From the NCBI GenBank assembly GCA_028823035.1, contig JAPKCI010000038.1, positions 1 through 37,273 on the forward strand: a stretch of 37,273 nucleotides of DNA. The letters run 5' to 3'. Positions within the stretch are counted from its first letter, which is position 1. Each line of letters starts with the position of its first letter. The translations under genes were made by a program, and so were the position numbers. Shown piece after piece: positions 25,137-33,908 of the stretch. The notes under the pieces are model-generated. The model was given only the letters and a program-made list of their open reading frames with translations, searched no databases and was not told the DNA's origin. Source of the DNA: Rubripirellula sp. (lineage in GTDB: Bacteria > Planctomycetota > Planctomycetia > Pirellulales > Pirellulaceae).

Positions 25137-27497
25137 ATGCCATCGGTCGTCATTGCGCAACACAACGACAAATCTCCGGTTCACCGGCGGCGATTCAGGA
25201 ACAGCCTCGCGTGGTTAGTCGCGAATTGTCTTTGGATCACTGCCGCCCAAGGATCCGACGCGCAACAACTTGAGTTCTTCGAAACAAAAATTCGACCGCT
25301 TCTGGTCAATCACTGCTACGAATGTCACAGCGGAGAATCCAAAAAACTGGGTGCAGGCCTTAGACTCGACAGCCAGGCAGCAATCATGCGGGGTGGTGAA
25401 ACAGGAGCTGTCATTGTTCCTGGCAAGCCCGAGGAAAGCCTGCTGATTCAATCGGTCCGATATGACACAAACGAAATGCCTCCCAACCAGAAACTTGCCG
25501 ATGCTGAAATCGCAGCGTTGGAACAGTGGGTTACGTGGGGCGCACCGTGGCCTGACGAGGTACCCGCCAGTTCCTCGGATCCTGAACAGGGCTATGACTG
25601 GAAGGCACTGCGAAAACACTGGGCATGGCAGCCGATTGAACGACCAACACCTCCTTCGCCCGGAGATGCTGCTCAGATCAAAAACCCGATCGACCAGTTT
25701 GTCGCGGCACGCCTGCATGAACATGACTTGAAGCAACCCGCACCGGCCACAACTGCCGTTCTGGTCAGACGCTGCTTCATTGACCTGCTGGGAATACCTC
25801 CCTCGCCCGATCAACTTGCCCGCTGGGTAACTGGCATCAATGCTGATCCGGGACAGCAAGACATGGTCATCAGCCAAATGATCGATGAATTGCTGGAACG
25901 CCCACAATATGGCGAGCGATGGGGCCGGCACTGGCTTGATGTTGCACGCTATAGCGACATTGGAGGTTGGAGCCAAGACAATCGCCCACACCCCGAAGCG
26001 TGGCGATATCGAGACTGGGTTGTATCAGCCTTCAACACAGACATGCCGTACAACGACTTCGTCAGTCGACAGATCGCAGGTGACCAAGTTGACAGCCAGT
26101 CAGCCATCGGCACCGGTTTCTTCGCACTCGGCCCCTTCTATTCCTCCGATGGCGGTGATCCTGAAAGTATTGCTCAGGCCAAAAGCGAAACTCTGGATGA
26201 TCGCGTTGACACGTTCTCGCGCGCATTCCTCGGATTGACCGTGGCCTGCGCACGGTGCCACGATCACAAATTCGATCCGATTCCAACACAGGATTACTAT
26301 TCGATCGCAGGTATCTTCAACAACACCCGCGAGACCGAAACACCACTGGTCGATGCGGAGATCCAAAAGGCGTACCACGACCACCAAAGAAGAATCCGAG
26401 AAACTCAGGACAAAGTCAAACAGATCCAGAAACAGGCAGCCGATGCAAAGCGGGAAGCCACTGAACAGGAAAAATCCGAGATCAAGAGTTGGCAGGACAA
26501 AGTCAAGGAACTCAACGCCTCAGCTCCTCCCAAATATGACTTTGCCCATACCATCGAAGATTTCGGTGGGAACGACATGAAGATCGCCTTGAGGGGAAAC
26601 CTGTTGAAGACCGGGGAGATAGCCCCGCGCCGCTTTCTGCGAATTGTCGAGGGTGAAGAACGGCAACATTTCAACGAAGGCAGCGGCAGAATACAACTCG
26701 CCCAAGCTGTCGTAAGTCCCTCCAACCCGCTGACGGCCCGCGTGATCGTCAACCGGATCTGGATGAATCACTTCGGTAAAGCACTGGTCCGAACACCCAG
26801 CAACTTTGGCACGTTGGGCGAACCCCCGACCCACCCTGAACTGCTCGACTGGCTGTCAGCGGAATTCTTGAAATCGGACTGGTCCATCAAATCCATGCAC
26901 CGGTTGATCATGAACTCGGCCACCTATCGAAGCAGCAGCGACTTCCATGAACAGGCCTTCCTGGCCGACGGGGATAACCGACTGCTATGGCGAATGCCTC
27001 CCCGCCGTATGGATGTCGAAACATGGCGTGACTCCCTGCTGGCCGTCACCGGTGAACTCGACACCACCCTCGGTGGACCGTCCATTGACCGGATCGTCAA
27101 TAGCCAGCGCCGAACCCTGTATGCCAAAGTCAGCCGTAACGAGCCACAAGGCTCGGATGATTTCCTCAGACTGTTCGACTTCCCGATCCCGCGTGCCAGC
27201 GCCGCAAAACGCACCTCCAACGTCATCCCCCAACAGTTCCTGTTCATGATGAACAGTCAATTCATGATCAACCGCGCAAAAGCACTATCAAGCCAACTGC
27301 AACAGCAAGCAACGAACGATGAGGCAAGAATCATGCTCGCGTATTCGCTGCTGTATGGCCGTCCCCCAACACACCAAGAACTGGTGATCGCCAACCAATT
27401 CCTCGCCCCGCAAGCTACACAGCACGCCGCTACCGACCGTTGGCAGCAATACTGCCAGGTCATGCTGAGCGCAAATGAATTCATGTACATTCGTTGA
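25137..27497 (+). CDS. Planctomycete cytochrome c with DUF1549 and DUF1553 domains (786 aa)
   Basis: Large exported protein of a family much expanded in Planctomycetes. The start at 25137 is preferred; the frame opens earlier at a TTG (25023). A hydrophobic segment near 24-38 (SLAWLVANCLWITAAQG) is the export signal. The PSCyt1 domain follows: CYECH with Cys60, Cys63 and His64 as a c-type heme site, then GLRLDSQAAIMRGGETGAVIVPGKPEESLL. The DUF1549 domain ends with a second CxxCH (Cys371-His375) in CARCHDHKFDPIPTQDYYSIAGIF. A charged coiled coil (about 395-450) leads into DUF1553 (about 500-770: NPLTARVIVNRIWMNHFGKALVRTPSNFGTLGEPPTHPELLDWL). Function unproven; redox-linked breakdown of complex carbon is the usual proposal. 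The DUF1501 gene follows by 70 bp. Confidence 0.93.
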   Translation: MPSVVIAQHNDKSPVHRRRFRNSLAWLVANCLWITAAQGSDAQQLEFFETKIRPLLVNHCYECHSGESKKLGAGLRLDSQAAIMRGGETGAVIVPGKPEESLLIQSVRYDTNEMPPNQKLADAEIAALEQWVTWGAPWPDEVPASSSDPEQGYDWKALRKHWAWQPIERPTPPSPGDAAQIKNPIDQFVAARLHEHDLKQPAPATTAVLVRRCFIDLLGIPPSPDQLARWVTGINADPGQQDMVISQMIDELLERPQYGERWGRHWLDVARYSDIGGWSQDNRPHPEAWRYRDWVVSAFNTDMPYNDFVSRQIAGDQVDSQSAIGTGFFALGPFYSSDGGDPESIAQAKSETLDDRVDTFSRAFLGLTVACARCHDHKFDPIPTQDYYSIAGIFNNTRETETPLVDAEIQKAYHDHQRRIRETQDKVKQIQKQAADAKREATEQEKSEIKSWQDKVKELNASAPPKYDFAHTIEDFGGNDMKIALRGNLLKTGEIAPRRFLRIVEGEERQHFNEGSGRIQLAQAVVSPSNPLTARVIVNRIWMNHFGKALVRTPSNFGTLGEPPTHPELLDWLSAEFLKSDWSIKSMHRLIMNSATYRSSSDFHEQAFLADGDNRLLWRMPPRRMDVETWRDSLLAVTGELDTTLGGPSIDRIVNSQRRTLYAKVSRNEPQGSDDFLRLFDFPIPRASAAKRTSNVIPQQFLFMMNSQFMINRAKALSSQLQQQATNDEARIMLAYSLLYGRPPTHQELVIANQFLAPQATQHAATDRWQQYCQVMLSANEFMYIR

Positions 27498-27567
27498 TTC
27501 ATGAAGCCGCACCTGATTCTGACCTGATCCCCCACTACGAACGTCACTGTCCTTGCCGGAACCCGAC

Positions 27568-28998
27568 ATGCCACATCGCAACCCACTGCCACCCGTATCT
27601 CGCCGTGATGCCTTGCACCGAATCGGTTCTGGATTTGGGACAATTGCTGCCGCCAGTATGCTGGCAGGCACGACACAGGCCGGTACACCACAGGTCGGCG
27701 TCCCCACGTCACTACTGTCGCCGAAGCTTCCACACTTTGCCCCAAAAGCAAAGCATGTGATCCAACTGTTCATGCCCGGTGGCCCCTCACAAGTCGATAC
27801 TTTCGACTACAAACCGTTAATCGCCAAACATGCAGGAGAACGTCCGGGGACGGTCGATCGAAAAACGCTGCGGAATACAAAGAACGGTTTGTTTCCATCG
27901 CCCTTTGGTTTTCAGCAATACGGTCAATCTGGAAAGTGGGTCAGCGACATTTTTCCACACACGGCCCAGTGCGTTGACGATATTTGTTTTATTCATTCCA
28001 TGCACACTGACATTCCTGAGCACGCGGGTGCCATGTTGATGTTCAATCTCGGACATCTTCAACCGAGTCGCCCCAGCATGGGTTCGTGGCTTTGCTACGG
28101 GCTGGGCACGGAGAATCAGGAACTACCAGGCTTTGTTGCCATGAGCCCACGAGCCCAACCACGCGGCAAAGCTGCCAACTGGGGTAACTCGTTCCTGCCC
28201 GGAGCCTACTCTGGCGTCTACGCCAACATCGCGAGCATGAAACCTGATCAGATTCTTCGCGATCTCAAGAACCCGCATCTTCCCCGTGTAGAACAACGAC
28301 AGCAGGCTGAATTACTCGCCCAGCTCAACCGACTGGATCTCCAACGACAGCAGCAGGACCAACAACTCGAGGCCAGTATTCAGGCGATGGAAATGGCATT
28401 CAAAATGCAATTCGCCGTCCCTGAGGCCTTCAATACGGAAAGTGAAACAAAGCCAACCCACGATATGTATGGTGAGAGTGAATTCGCCAAAGGATGCCTG
28501 CTTGCCCGACGACTTGTTGAGCGTGGCGTCCGAATGGTGCAACTGTCACATTCGATCGATGGCTATGACATTGCCTGGGATACAGGACATGGCGACATTA
28601 AAGGTGGGCATGCGCGTCTTGCTCGTGAATGCGATCAAGGGATCGCCGCTCTGATCAAGGATCTGAAACAACGCGGACTGCTGGATGAAACATTGGTCAT
28701 CTGGGGTGGTGAATTCGGTCGCGCACCAACGTCTGAGGGACAAAAAGGACGAGACCATGACCACTATGGATTCACCGTCTGGATGGCGGGCGGAGGTGTC
28801 AAACCAGGGTTCACCTATGGCGCAACCGATGAATTTGGATGCTCGGCGGTCCAGGATCGAGTTCACGTTCATGACTTGCATGCCACCATCCTGCATCTGA
28901 TGGGACTGGACCATGAACGTCTGACCTACCGTTACTCGGGTCGCGATTTTCGCCTGACCGACGTTCACGGCAACGTTGTGCACGACATCATCGCTTGA
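27568..28998 (+). CDS. Tat-exported DUF1501 protein (476 aa)
   Basis: Partner of the preceding DUF1549/DUF1553 protein; such pairs recur throughout planctomycete genomes. The start at 27568 (ATG) is preferred over an in-frame TTG at 27553. SRRDALHRIG near 11-20 is a twin-arginine motif, followed by a short hydrophobic stretch (TIAAASMLAGTTQA), so the protein is likely folded, possibly with cofactor, before export. DUF1501 belongs to the alkaline-phosphatase/sulfatase-like superfamily. Relevant blocks are HVIQLFMPGGPSQVDTFDYKP near 63-83, MGSWLCYGLGTENQELPGFVAM near 171-192, RLVERGVRMVQLSHSIDGYDIAWDTG near 312-337, and ETLVIWGGEFGRAPTSEGQKGRDHDHYGFTVWMAGGGVKPG near 376-416. The 70-bp gap and shared strand suggest one operon. 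Confidence 0.94.
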   Translation: MPHRNPLPPVSRRDALHRIGSGFGTIAAASMLAGTTQAGTPQVGVPTSLLSPKLPHFAPKAKHVIQLFMPGGPSQVDTFDYKPLIAKHAGERPGTVDRKTLRNTKNGLFPSPFGFQQYGQSGKWVSDIFPHTAQCVDDICFIHSMHTDIPEHAGAMLMFNLGHLQPSRPSMGSWLCYGLGTENQELPGFVAMSPRAQPRGKAANWGNSFLPGAYSGVYANIASMKPDQILRDLKNPHLPRVEQRQQAELLAQLNRLDLQRQQQDQQLEASIQAMEMAFKMQFAVPEAFNTESETKPTHDMYGESEFAKGCLLARRLVERGVRMVQLSHSIDGYDIAWDTGHGDIKGGHARLARECDQGIAALIKDLKQRGLLDETLVIWGGEFGRAPTSEGQKGRDHDHYGFTVWMAGGGVKPGFTYGATDEFGCSAVQDRVHVHDLHATILHLMGLDHERLTYRYSGRDFRLTDVHGNVVHDIIA

Positions 28999-29206
28999 GC
29001 CGCTCCCATTCAGAAGTCGCCTCCCCATGGGTCCAAAGCCCCAAAATCGGACACTGCAACCACCAACCCCGTCGCAATCGACTCATTCCCACTCTTGATT
29101 GACTCCCATCGACACAACCCGAGCCGCCTTTCGCTATCCTGTTGATCGGGTTTCGATCCTTCCAGCCAAATTTCAACCCAGCGCAAACATCGACGCGAGG
29201 ACCACC

Positions 29207-29992
29207 ATGACAAGCTCAAGCCTTCCATTGCCTACGCTTCTTTCTCTCGCCGTATTGCTCGCACTGGGTACATCCCTGCAGGCCGATGACCACATTGGCG
29301 TTGGTGCAAAACCCATCGCAGGATCCGAAGTAATCTTTGACGGTTCCCGCGAGATGCTCGACGCCAAATGGACGTACTGGAAAGGCCCCCGATTCAGTTC
29401 ATCCCTTCCTATCAAATGGAAGATCTTGCCCGACCCCGTTGATGATGGAACTGTTCTGATGACCCAGGATCCAGCAGCAGCCGGCGGAAAATATGGCACT
29501 GCCGATGTGGTGACGAAAAAAAAATACAGAGACTTTCGGCTGCACATTGAATTCCTGGTCGCAAAGAAGCGTGGCAACAGTGGTGTTTACCTCCAGAATC
29601 GATATGAGATTCAGGTTCTCGATGGAGACAAGACGCCGCACGGAATGGGTGCCGTGATCAATGAAACCGAGTCTCCCTATGATGCCTACAATGGCACCGC
29701 CAAGTGGAACGCGTACGACATCATGTTCCGCGCAGCACGCTTCGAAAATGGAAAGCGAGTTAAAAAAGCCATGGTCAGCATGTATTTCAACGGCAAGAAA
29801 GTCCACTCCGATGTGCAAATCACTCAAGTCTGGGGTGGAGCCAACTCGGGCATCGATGGTGGGAATGATGGAGGGCGTGGCATTACCGATGTCCCCGGAG
29901 GCCTGAAACTGCAAAACGAAGGGCACGACGTCCGGTATCGAAACATCTGGATCCAGGAACTTGAACTGACCGAACCGACTACCAAGTTCTAA
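29207..29992 (+). CDS. Secreted DUF1080 (3-keto-disaccharide hydrolase-type) protein (261 aa)
   Basis: Exported protein with a laminin-G/concanavalin-like beta-sandwich of the DUF1080 family (PF06439). Some members act on 3-keto sugars or bind glycans. The start at 29207 is chosen because CGAGGA lies upstream and a clean signal peptide follows (LPTLLSLAVLLALGTSLQA). The frame also opens at 29099. Family motifs: SEVIFDGSREMLDAKW near 38-53, YRDFRLHIEFLVAKKRGNSGVYLQNRYEIQVLDG near 106-139, KWNAYDIMFRAARFENGKRV near 166-185, and the closing GGLKLQNEGHDVRYRNIWIQEL near 231-252. A hairpin follows its stop at about 30 bp. The SGNH hydrolase gene is next on the same strand. Confidence 0.92.
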   Translation: MTSSSLPLPTLLSLAVLLALGTSLQADDHIGVGAKPIAGSEVIFDGSREMLDAKWTYWKGPRFSSSLPIKWKILPDPVDDGTVLMTQDPAAAGGKYGTADVVTKKKYRDFRLHIEFLVAKKRGNSGVYLQNRYEIQVLDGDKTPHGMGAVINETESPYDAYNGTAKWNAYDIMFRAARFENGKRVKKAMVSMYFNGKKVHSDVQITQVWGGANSGIDGGNDGGRGITDVPGGLKLQNEGHDVRYRNIWIQELELTEPTTKF

Positions 29993-30021
29993 GCATCCCT
30001 TTGCAGACGCAAGATCATCAG

Positions 30022-30052
30022 GTTACTGCAGTCCAGCACTGCAGTGACTTTT
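30022..30052 (+). terminator. Probable terminator after the DUF1080 gene
   Basis: An 11-bp stem with one G-T pair (30022-30032 with 30038-30048, core ACTGCAGT on both sides) closes a 5-nt loop and is followed by TTTT. It starts 29 bp after the stop at 29992. A second small hairpin (ACGCCC/GGGCGT, 30075-30089) follows. The T-tract is short, so termination strength is uncertain. Confidence 0.6.
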
Positions 30053-30139
30053 CATCGGTGCATCGCACACCCTAACGCCCGCAGGGCGTCTCTTTAGATA
30101 GATGTTCACATCCGACCGTCTCAGGCTCTCAGGCACACC

Positions 30140-30868
30140 ATGCGTATCCCGCCCTCACTTGCCATCGTCTTCGCAATTCTGATGGGTAGTGAACTTTGCA
30201 TCGCCGAGGAAAATTCGCGACTGGCGTCTACACCTCCTTGGCAAGTTGTGTTGCTCGGTGACTCAATCCGCATCAACTACCAGCAGGTTGTGCGTGACGC
30301 TCTTCAAGACAAGGCGATCGTTTGGACCCCAAAGGATAATTGCCAACATACCGCCTACACCCTCGACAATCTTGATCGATGGCTTAAGAACCGTGACCCA
30401 GACCTGGTCCATATCAATGTTGGCCTGCACGACATGTTCCTGAACGCCAAGACCGGCAAGACGCGTCACAACCTGAAAACATACAAACGCAACCTTCAGC
30501 TGATTCTGGAAAAGCTGGCAGAGATCACAGATGCCACCATCGTTTTCGCGTTAACAACCGCCGTGGACGAAAATCGCCAGCAAAGCTCGCAGACCTATGG
30601 ACGACTAGTTCGTCGCAATCGGGACGTCGACCAGTTCAATGCTGCCGCACGCGAAATTGCAAAGGAACAAAACATTTTGGTCAATGATCTGAATGCGATC
30701 GTCAAGACCAGCGGTGCAGCGAATGTTTTGAGACAAGACGGCATCCACCTTTCACCTGCTGGATGCCAGATCGTTGGCAACCGCGTCGCCGAATTGATCG
30801 AACAGCAATTGACCCAACAGACCCCATCAGACGCTAAGACGGACACACCCTCGGAAGCCACTAGGTGA
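30140..30868 (+). CDS. Secreted SGNH/GDSL-type hydrolase (242 aa)
   Basis: Predicted exported esterase or acetylhydrolase. A signal peptide (SLAIVFAILMGSELCIAEE) occupies about 1-23. Block I VLLGDSIRINY (37-47) carries the nucleophile Ser42. Block III, normally GxND, reads VGLHDMF (94-100), so the oxyanion-hole Asn is His97 here. Block V QDGIHLSPAG (199-208) supplies Asp200 and His203. The middle helix region (residues 105-190) is typical of the fold. The C-terminal 15 residues are Thr/Ser/Asp-rich, a disordered tail. Many secreted SGNH enzymes remove acetyl groups from polysaccharides, which would fit the surroundings but is inference. It lies 147 bp after the DUF1080 gene. Confidence 0.88.
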   Translation: MRIPPSLAIVFAILMGSELCIAEENSRLASTPPWQVVLLGDSIRINYQQVVRDALQDKAIVWTPKDNCQHTAYTLDNLDRWLKNRDPDLVHINVGLHDMFLNAKTGKTRHNLKTYKRNLQLILEKLAEITDATIVFALTTAVDENRQQSSQTYGRLVRRNRDVDQFNAAAREIAKEQNILVNDLNAIVKTSGAANVLRQDGIHLSPAGCQIVGNRVAELIEQQLTQQTPSDAKTDTPSEATR

Positions 30869-31575
30869 AAGCACCTGATGGCTAACGTCAACCGTCTTGT
30901 CCATTCCCAACGATTTCTTCCACCTGGTCAGGTCTCATCTGCATTGGTCGGCTGATCTCATCTGTACTCAACCCGTCGATCCAACCCAACTGGATGGCAA
31001 ACGGCCTCGCGTTAGTACGCTCATGTCGCCGTAGGATGTAGATTCCGCCCGGGGCGAACTCATCAAACTCTTATGTGTAGACCGCGAATTGGATTTACTC
31101 TTAACAATCAGCGGCGATCAAACACGTCTCTCCGTTTGTCGTCAGCAAACCGCGTTCAGGTGCGTGACCAATCGCCGCAGCAAAAATACTCCGACAGCTA
31201 AGCCTGCTCAACACTCGAGATCAGTCGAGAGGACTTTATGATTGCAACCGGTAGGCAATCGCGGGATCGACTCACGGATCATCGACATGCCCTCTGTCTT
31301 ATAGTGTTCGCCTGCTTCATGACCATCGCAAGTTTGCCAACGGCGGTTCCAACGAGTCCCTGTTGTCCAGCGATCCAATGGCGTTGCTTGAGCAAAGTTG
31401 ACCAATGGCATTTAGAAACAGTCTGCACCTCGTGCATGTCCGCGTGTTACCTTCCCAAACTTGCCAATGCGATGGCAAATTTCGGGCATCGACAGATGGA
31501 TTACAATGCAGTCGTTCAACGCAACGCTTACTTGTTGCTGCCCACGCAAACCCACCACTCTACGGCCGTCATTTC
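30869..31575. other. Non-coding gap before the FG-GAP metallopeptidase gene
   Basis: About 700 bp with no confident gene. A 113-residue frame at 31238-31579, preceded by GAGAGG, overlaps the start of the next gene. Its translation is Cys-rich with a hydrophobic stretch but lacks a recognisable domain, so I do not call it. No terminator or operator is evident. Confidence 0.45.
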
Positions 31576-33798
31576 ATGAACCATCTCGACCTGAGAACGG
31601 GATTACCTGCAGTACTTACGTTGGCATTGCTGCTGGATCTTAGTAGCGTGACCCCGAAAGTATCTGCTGCGGATCCGGCGCAATCACCGACCGCGACGAT
31701 GACCTACGCTGACGCTGTTCCGATCCAAAGTAACGGGTCCACTATCAAGCTTCAAAACCACGTATCAGCACGCTGCTATGACTGGGATCATGACGGAGAC
31801 ATGGACCTGTTAGTTGGTGACGGCGAGGGAAAACTCTGGCTGTTTCGCAATCAGGGAGACCGCAAAAACCCGGTCTTCGCCGAACAAGAATCGTTGGTCG
31901 CGGGTCAGAAATCGACATGGGGAAATTCCTACACCGGCATCGCCTTGGCGCAGGTTGCCGGAAACAAGCTACCAGACCTCGTGGTAGGCCATTCGCGTCG
32001 AATGGTAACGATCCATGAAAACATCGGCACGATCAAGAAACCGGAATTTGTGGAACACGGTACAACCGTCGAAGTCCAACCGGGCTGCGATGCGCGTTTT
32101 GATCTCGCTGACTGGGACCAGGACGGAAGACTCGATCTGATCACAGGTTCGTTCGACGGTATCGTGCAGTGGCATCGCAACCAAGGGTCTGAAACAGAGA
32201 TCGCATTTGCAACCGGGAAGCCTTTCTGCGGGATCAGAATCGCCTACAACTCACATCCCCGAGTGCTGGATTTCGACGGTGATCATGAACTCGATCTGTT
32301 GCTGGGACTGAACTGGGGAAGCGTCACGCTGTACCGTCACGACACCGGTCAATCTGAACCCGCGTTACAAGGTGGGCGGCAACTCAATTGGGACAACGGT
32401 AAACACCTCAACATCCGAAACCTCAACGGGGATGACACGACACCCGAATTAGCTGATCTGGATGGGGACGGTGTCCTGGATCTAATCAGTGGTGGAAAAA
32501 ACGGTCAGATTTTCTGGATGAAAGGGATTGGTTTTCCATCACGCTTGCAGACATTCCAGAATCTTCTGGCCGAATACAAGACGAACCTGGGTCAGAAACT
32601 GCAGGAAGATTCCACCGTCCGCGACGCAATTTTCGGATCCCTCACAGCACTGCAGGCAGATCTCCGCAGTGGACTGATTCCAACTGCGGCGAGGCAAACA
32701 CTCTTCGATTCTCTGGCACGCATGGCCAGTCAGTATCCAGAATATCTGGGACGCCAGCACTTTGATCTACAGCAGGATCCTCACCTGCCGATTCTTGCTG
32801 CGCAATACTGGGTCGTGCTGCTCGAAAGCCTTCCGGACTCAAAACCCAACCGGCAACGGGTCGCCGAATCACTCGGTTTCACTTCCGGCTATCGAACGCT
32901 GCTTGTCGACCTCGGTGTGCTATTCATCGACAACAACACAGCCACGTCTGAACATCTCGATGCCATGATTCGCCTGATGAAGGAAATACCCCGCGAGACG
33001 TGGGACGTAGAAACCATCACGGTCGCCGGATGGCTCGGCCCGGCCTTGAAAACACAAAAGATTCGATCCCGTTCCGGCATCAACATCTTTGATCTTCCAC
33101 TGGGCCGGCCCGAAAACAGTTTTGCGGCCGATTCACCTCGCCCCGGTGTGACCGACGTCTACCTGATCTGCCTTGCCCACGAACTGGCACACAACATGCT
33201 CGACACGGTGGGCCGAAAAAAACGCCCCGACCTATACGAAAGAAAGTATGCGGGACTGGCACAGTCAGCGGGACCACATGTTGTCTACCGATCACCACCA
33301 TCTCGCGGAATCGACATGGAGGCTACCAAGACAAACTTTCGCCGAATCGGTGCATGGGATGGTCAAAAAGAAACATGGCGAGATGCGTGGGTCAACTATT
33401 TTGCGGGCAAGCCGAAATTTGACCGAGCATATTCTCGAGGTAATGTGCAATTCTTTCTGGATTCTCCGCAAGAAGCATTTGCGACTCTTGCCAATCAATA
33501 CTACGCAGACAGCGGTCTGATGCTTGAATTCTGCAAGACGCGTTGGGACGCCGGACACCGCACCAACGTCAACCAGTTTCTGTTGATCACCGAGTACCTC
33601 AGCGAAGGCAAGGACGATGGCAAGTTTTTTCAAATGCGGCCCGGTGGCAGACTGACTGTTGAACCCGTCAGTTTTCAGCGTGATGCTCACGAAAGAATTG
33701 GCCAACTACAGTCGGGGAACCTGACCGCCCGTTTCGGCTATCAGGACCGGGACTTGGTGACCTCTTTTGAACTTGATATCGACGACAAACAAGAGTGA
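31576..33798 (+). CDS. FG-GAP/VCBS propeller fused to a HELAH metallopeptidase-like domain (740 aa)
   Basis: The predicted secreted protein combines a calcium-binding integrin-like propeller with a zincin-like domain. The start at 31576 gives a signal peptide (LPAVLTLALLLDLSSVTPKVSA); the frame opens earlier at 31405 without an export signal. Four FG-GAP calcium loops: DWDHDGDMDL from residue 69, DWDQDGRLDL from 179, DFDGDHELDL from 232, DLDGDGVLDL from 294. A helical linker region runs about 315-490. LICLAHELAHNML contains HELAH at 535-539, a zinc-site motif with Glu536 as catalytic base. A Pro-Gln-Glu-Ala-Phe segment supplies a candidate third ligand, Glu633, 94 residues downstream, in a context (EAFATLANQYYAD) reminiscent of anthrax lethal-factor-like domains. 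The Glu assignment and family are inference. No inhibitor or partner gene is obvious. Confidence 0.85.
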   Translation: MNHLDLRTGLPAVLTLALLLDLSSVTPKVSAADPAQSPTATMTYADAVPIQSNGSTIKLQNHVSARCYDWDHDGDMDLLVGDGEGKLWLFRNQGDRKNPVFAEQESLVAGQKSTWGNSYTGIALAQVAGNKLPDLVVGHSRRMVTIHENIGTIKKPEFVEHGTTVEVQPGCDARFDLADWDQDGRLDLITGSFDGIVQWHRNQGSETEIAFATGKPFCGIRIAYNSHPRVLDFDGDHELDLLLGLNWGSVTLYRHDTGQSEPALQGGRQLNWDNGKHLNIRNLNGDDTTPELADLDGDGVLDLISGGKNGQIFWMKGIGFPSRLQTFQNLLAEYKTNLGQKLQEDSTVRDAIFGSLTALQADLRSGLIPTAARQTLFDSLARMASQYPEYLGRQHFDLQQDPHLPILAAQYWVVLLESLPDSKPNRQRVAESLGFTSGYRTLLVDLGVLFIDNNTATSEHLDAMIRLMKEIPRETWDVETITVAGWLGPALKTQKIRSRSGINIFDLPLGRPENSFAADSPRPGVTDVYLICLAHELAHNMLDTVGRKKRPDLYERKYAGLAQSAGPHVVYRSPPSRGIDMEATKTNFRRIGAWDGQKETWRDAWVNYFAGKPKFDRAYSRGNVQFFLDSPQEAFATLANQYYADSGLMLEFCKTRWDAGHRTNVNQFLLITEYLSEGKDDGKFFQMRPGGRLTVEPVSFQRDAHERIGQLQSGNLTARFGYQDRDLVTSFELDIDDKQE

Positions 33799-33908
33799 TA
33801 GCAAAAAGGGCACTCAACGTCTGACATAGACACGGTCGAAAACATCCGAACACAAGCACCCATGCGACTTCGCTTGCTGATTTCTCGGGATCCTGCTAAT
33901 AAAAACGG

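Noticed and set aside
31238-31579. 113-residue frame with GAGAGG upstream of its ATG
   Set aside because: It has a hydrophobic stretch and a plausible ribosome site but no recognisable domain, and it overlaps the start of the FG-GAP gene; kept as a possibility only.
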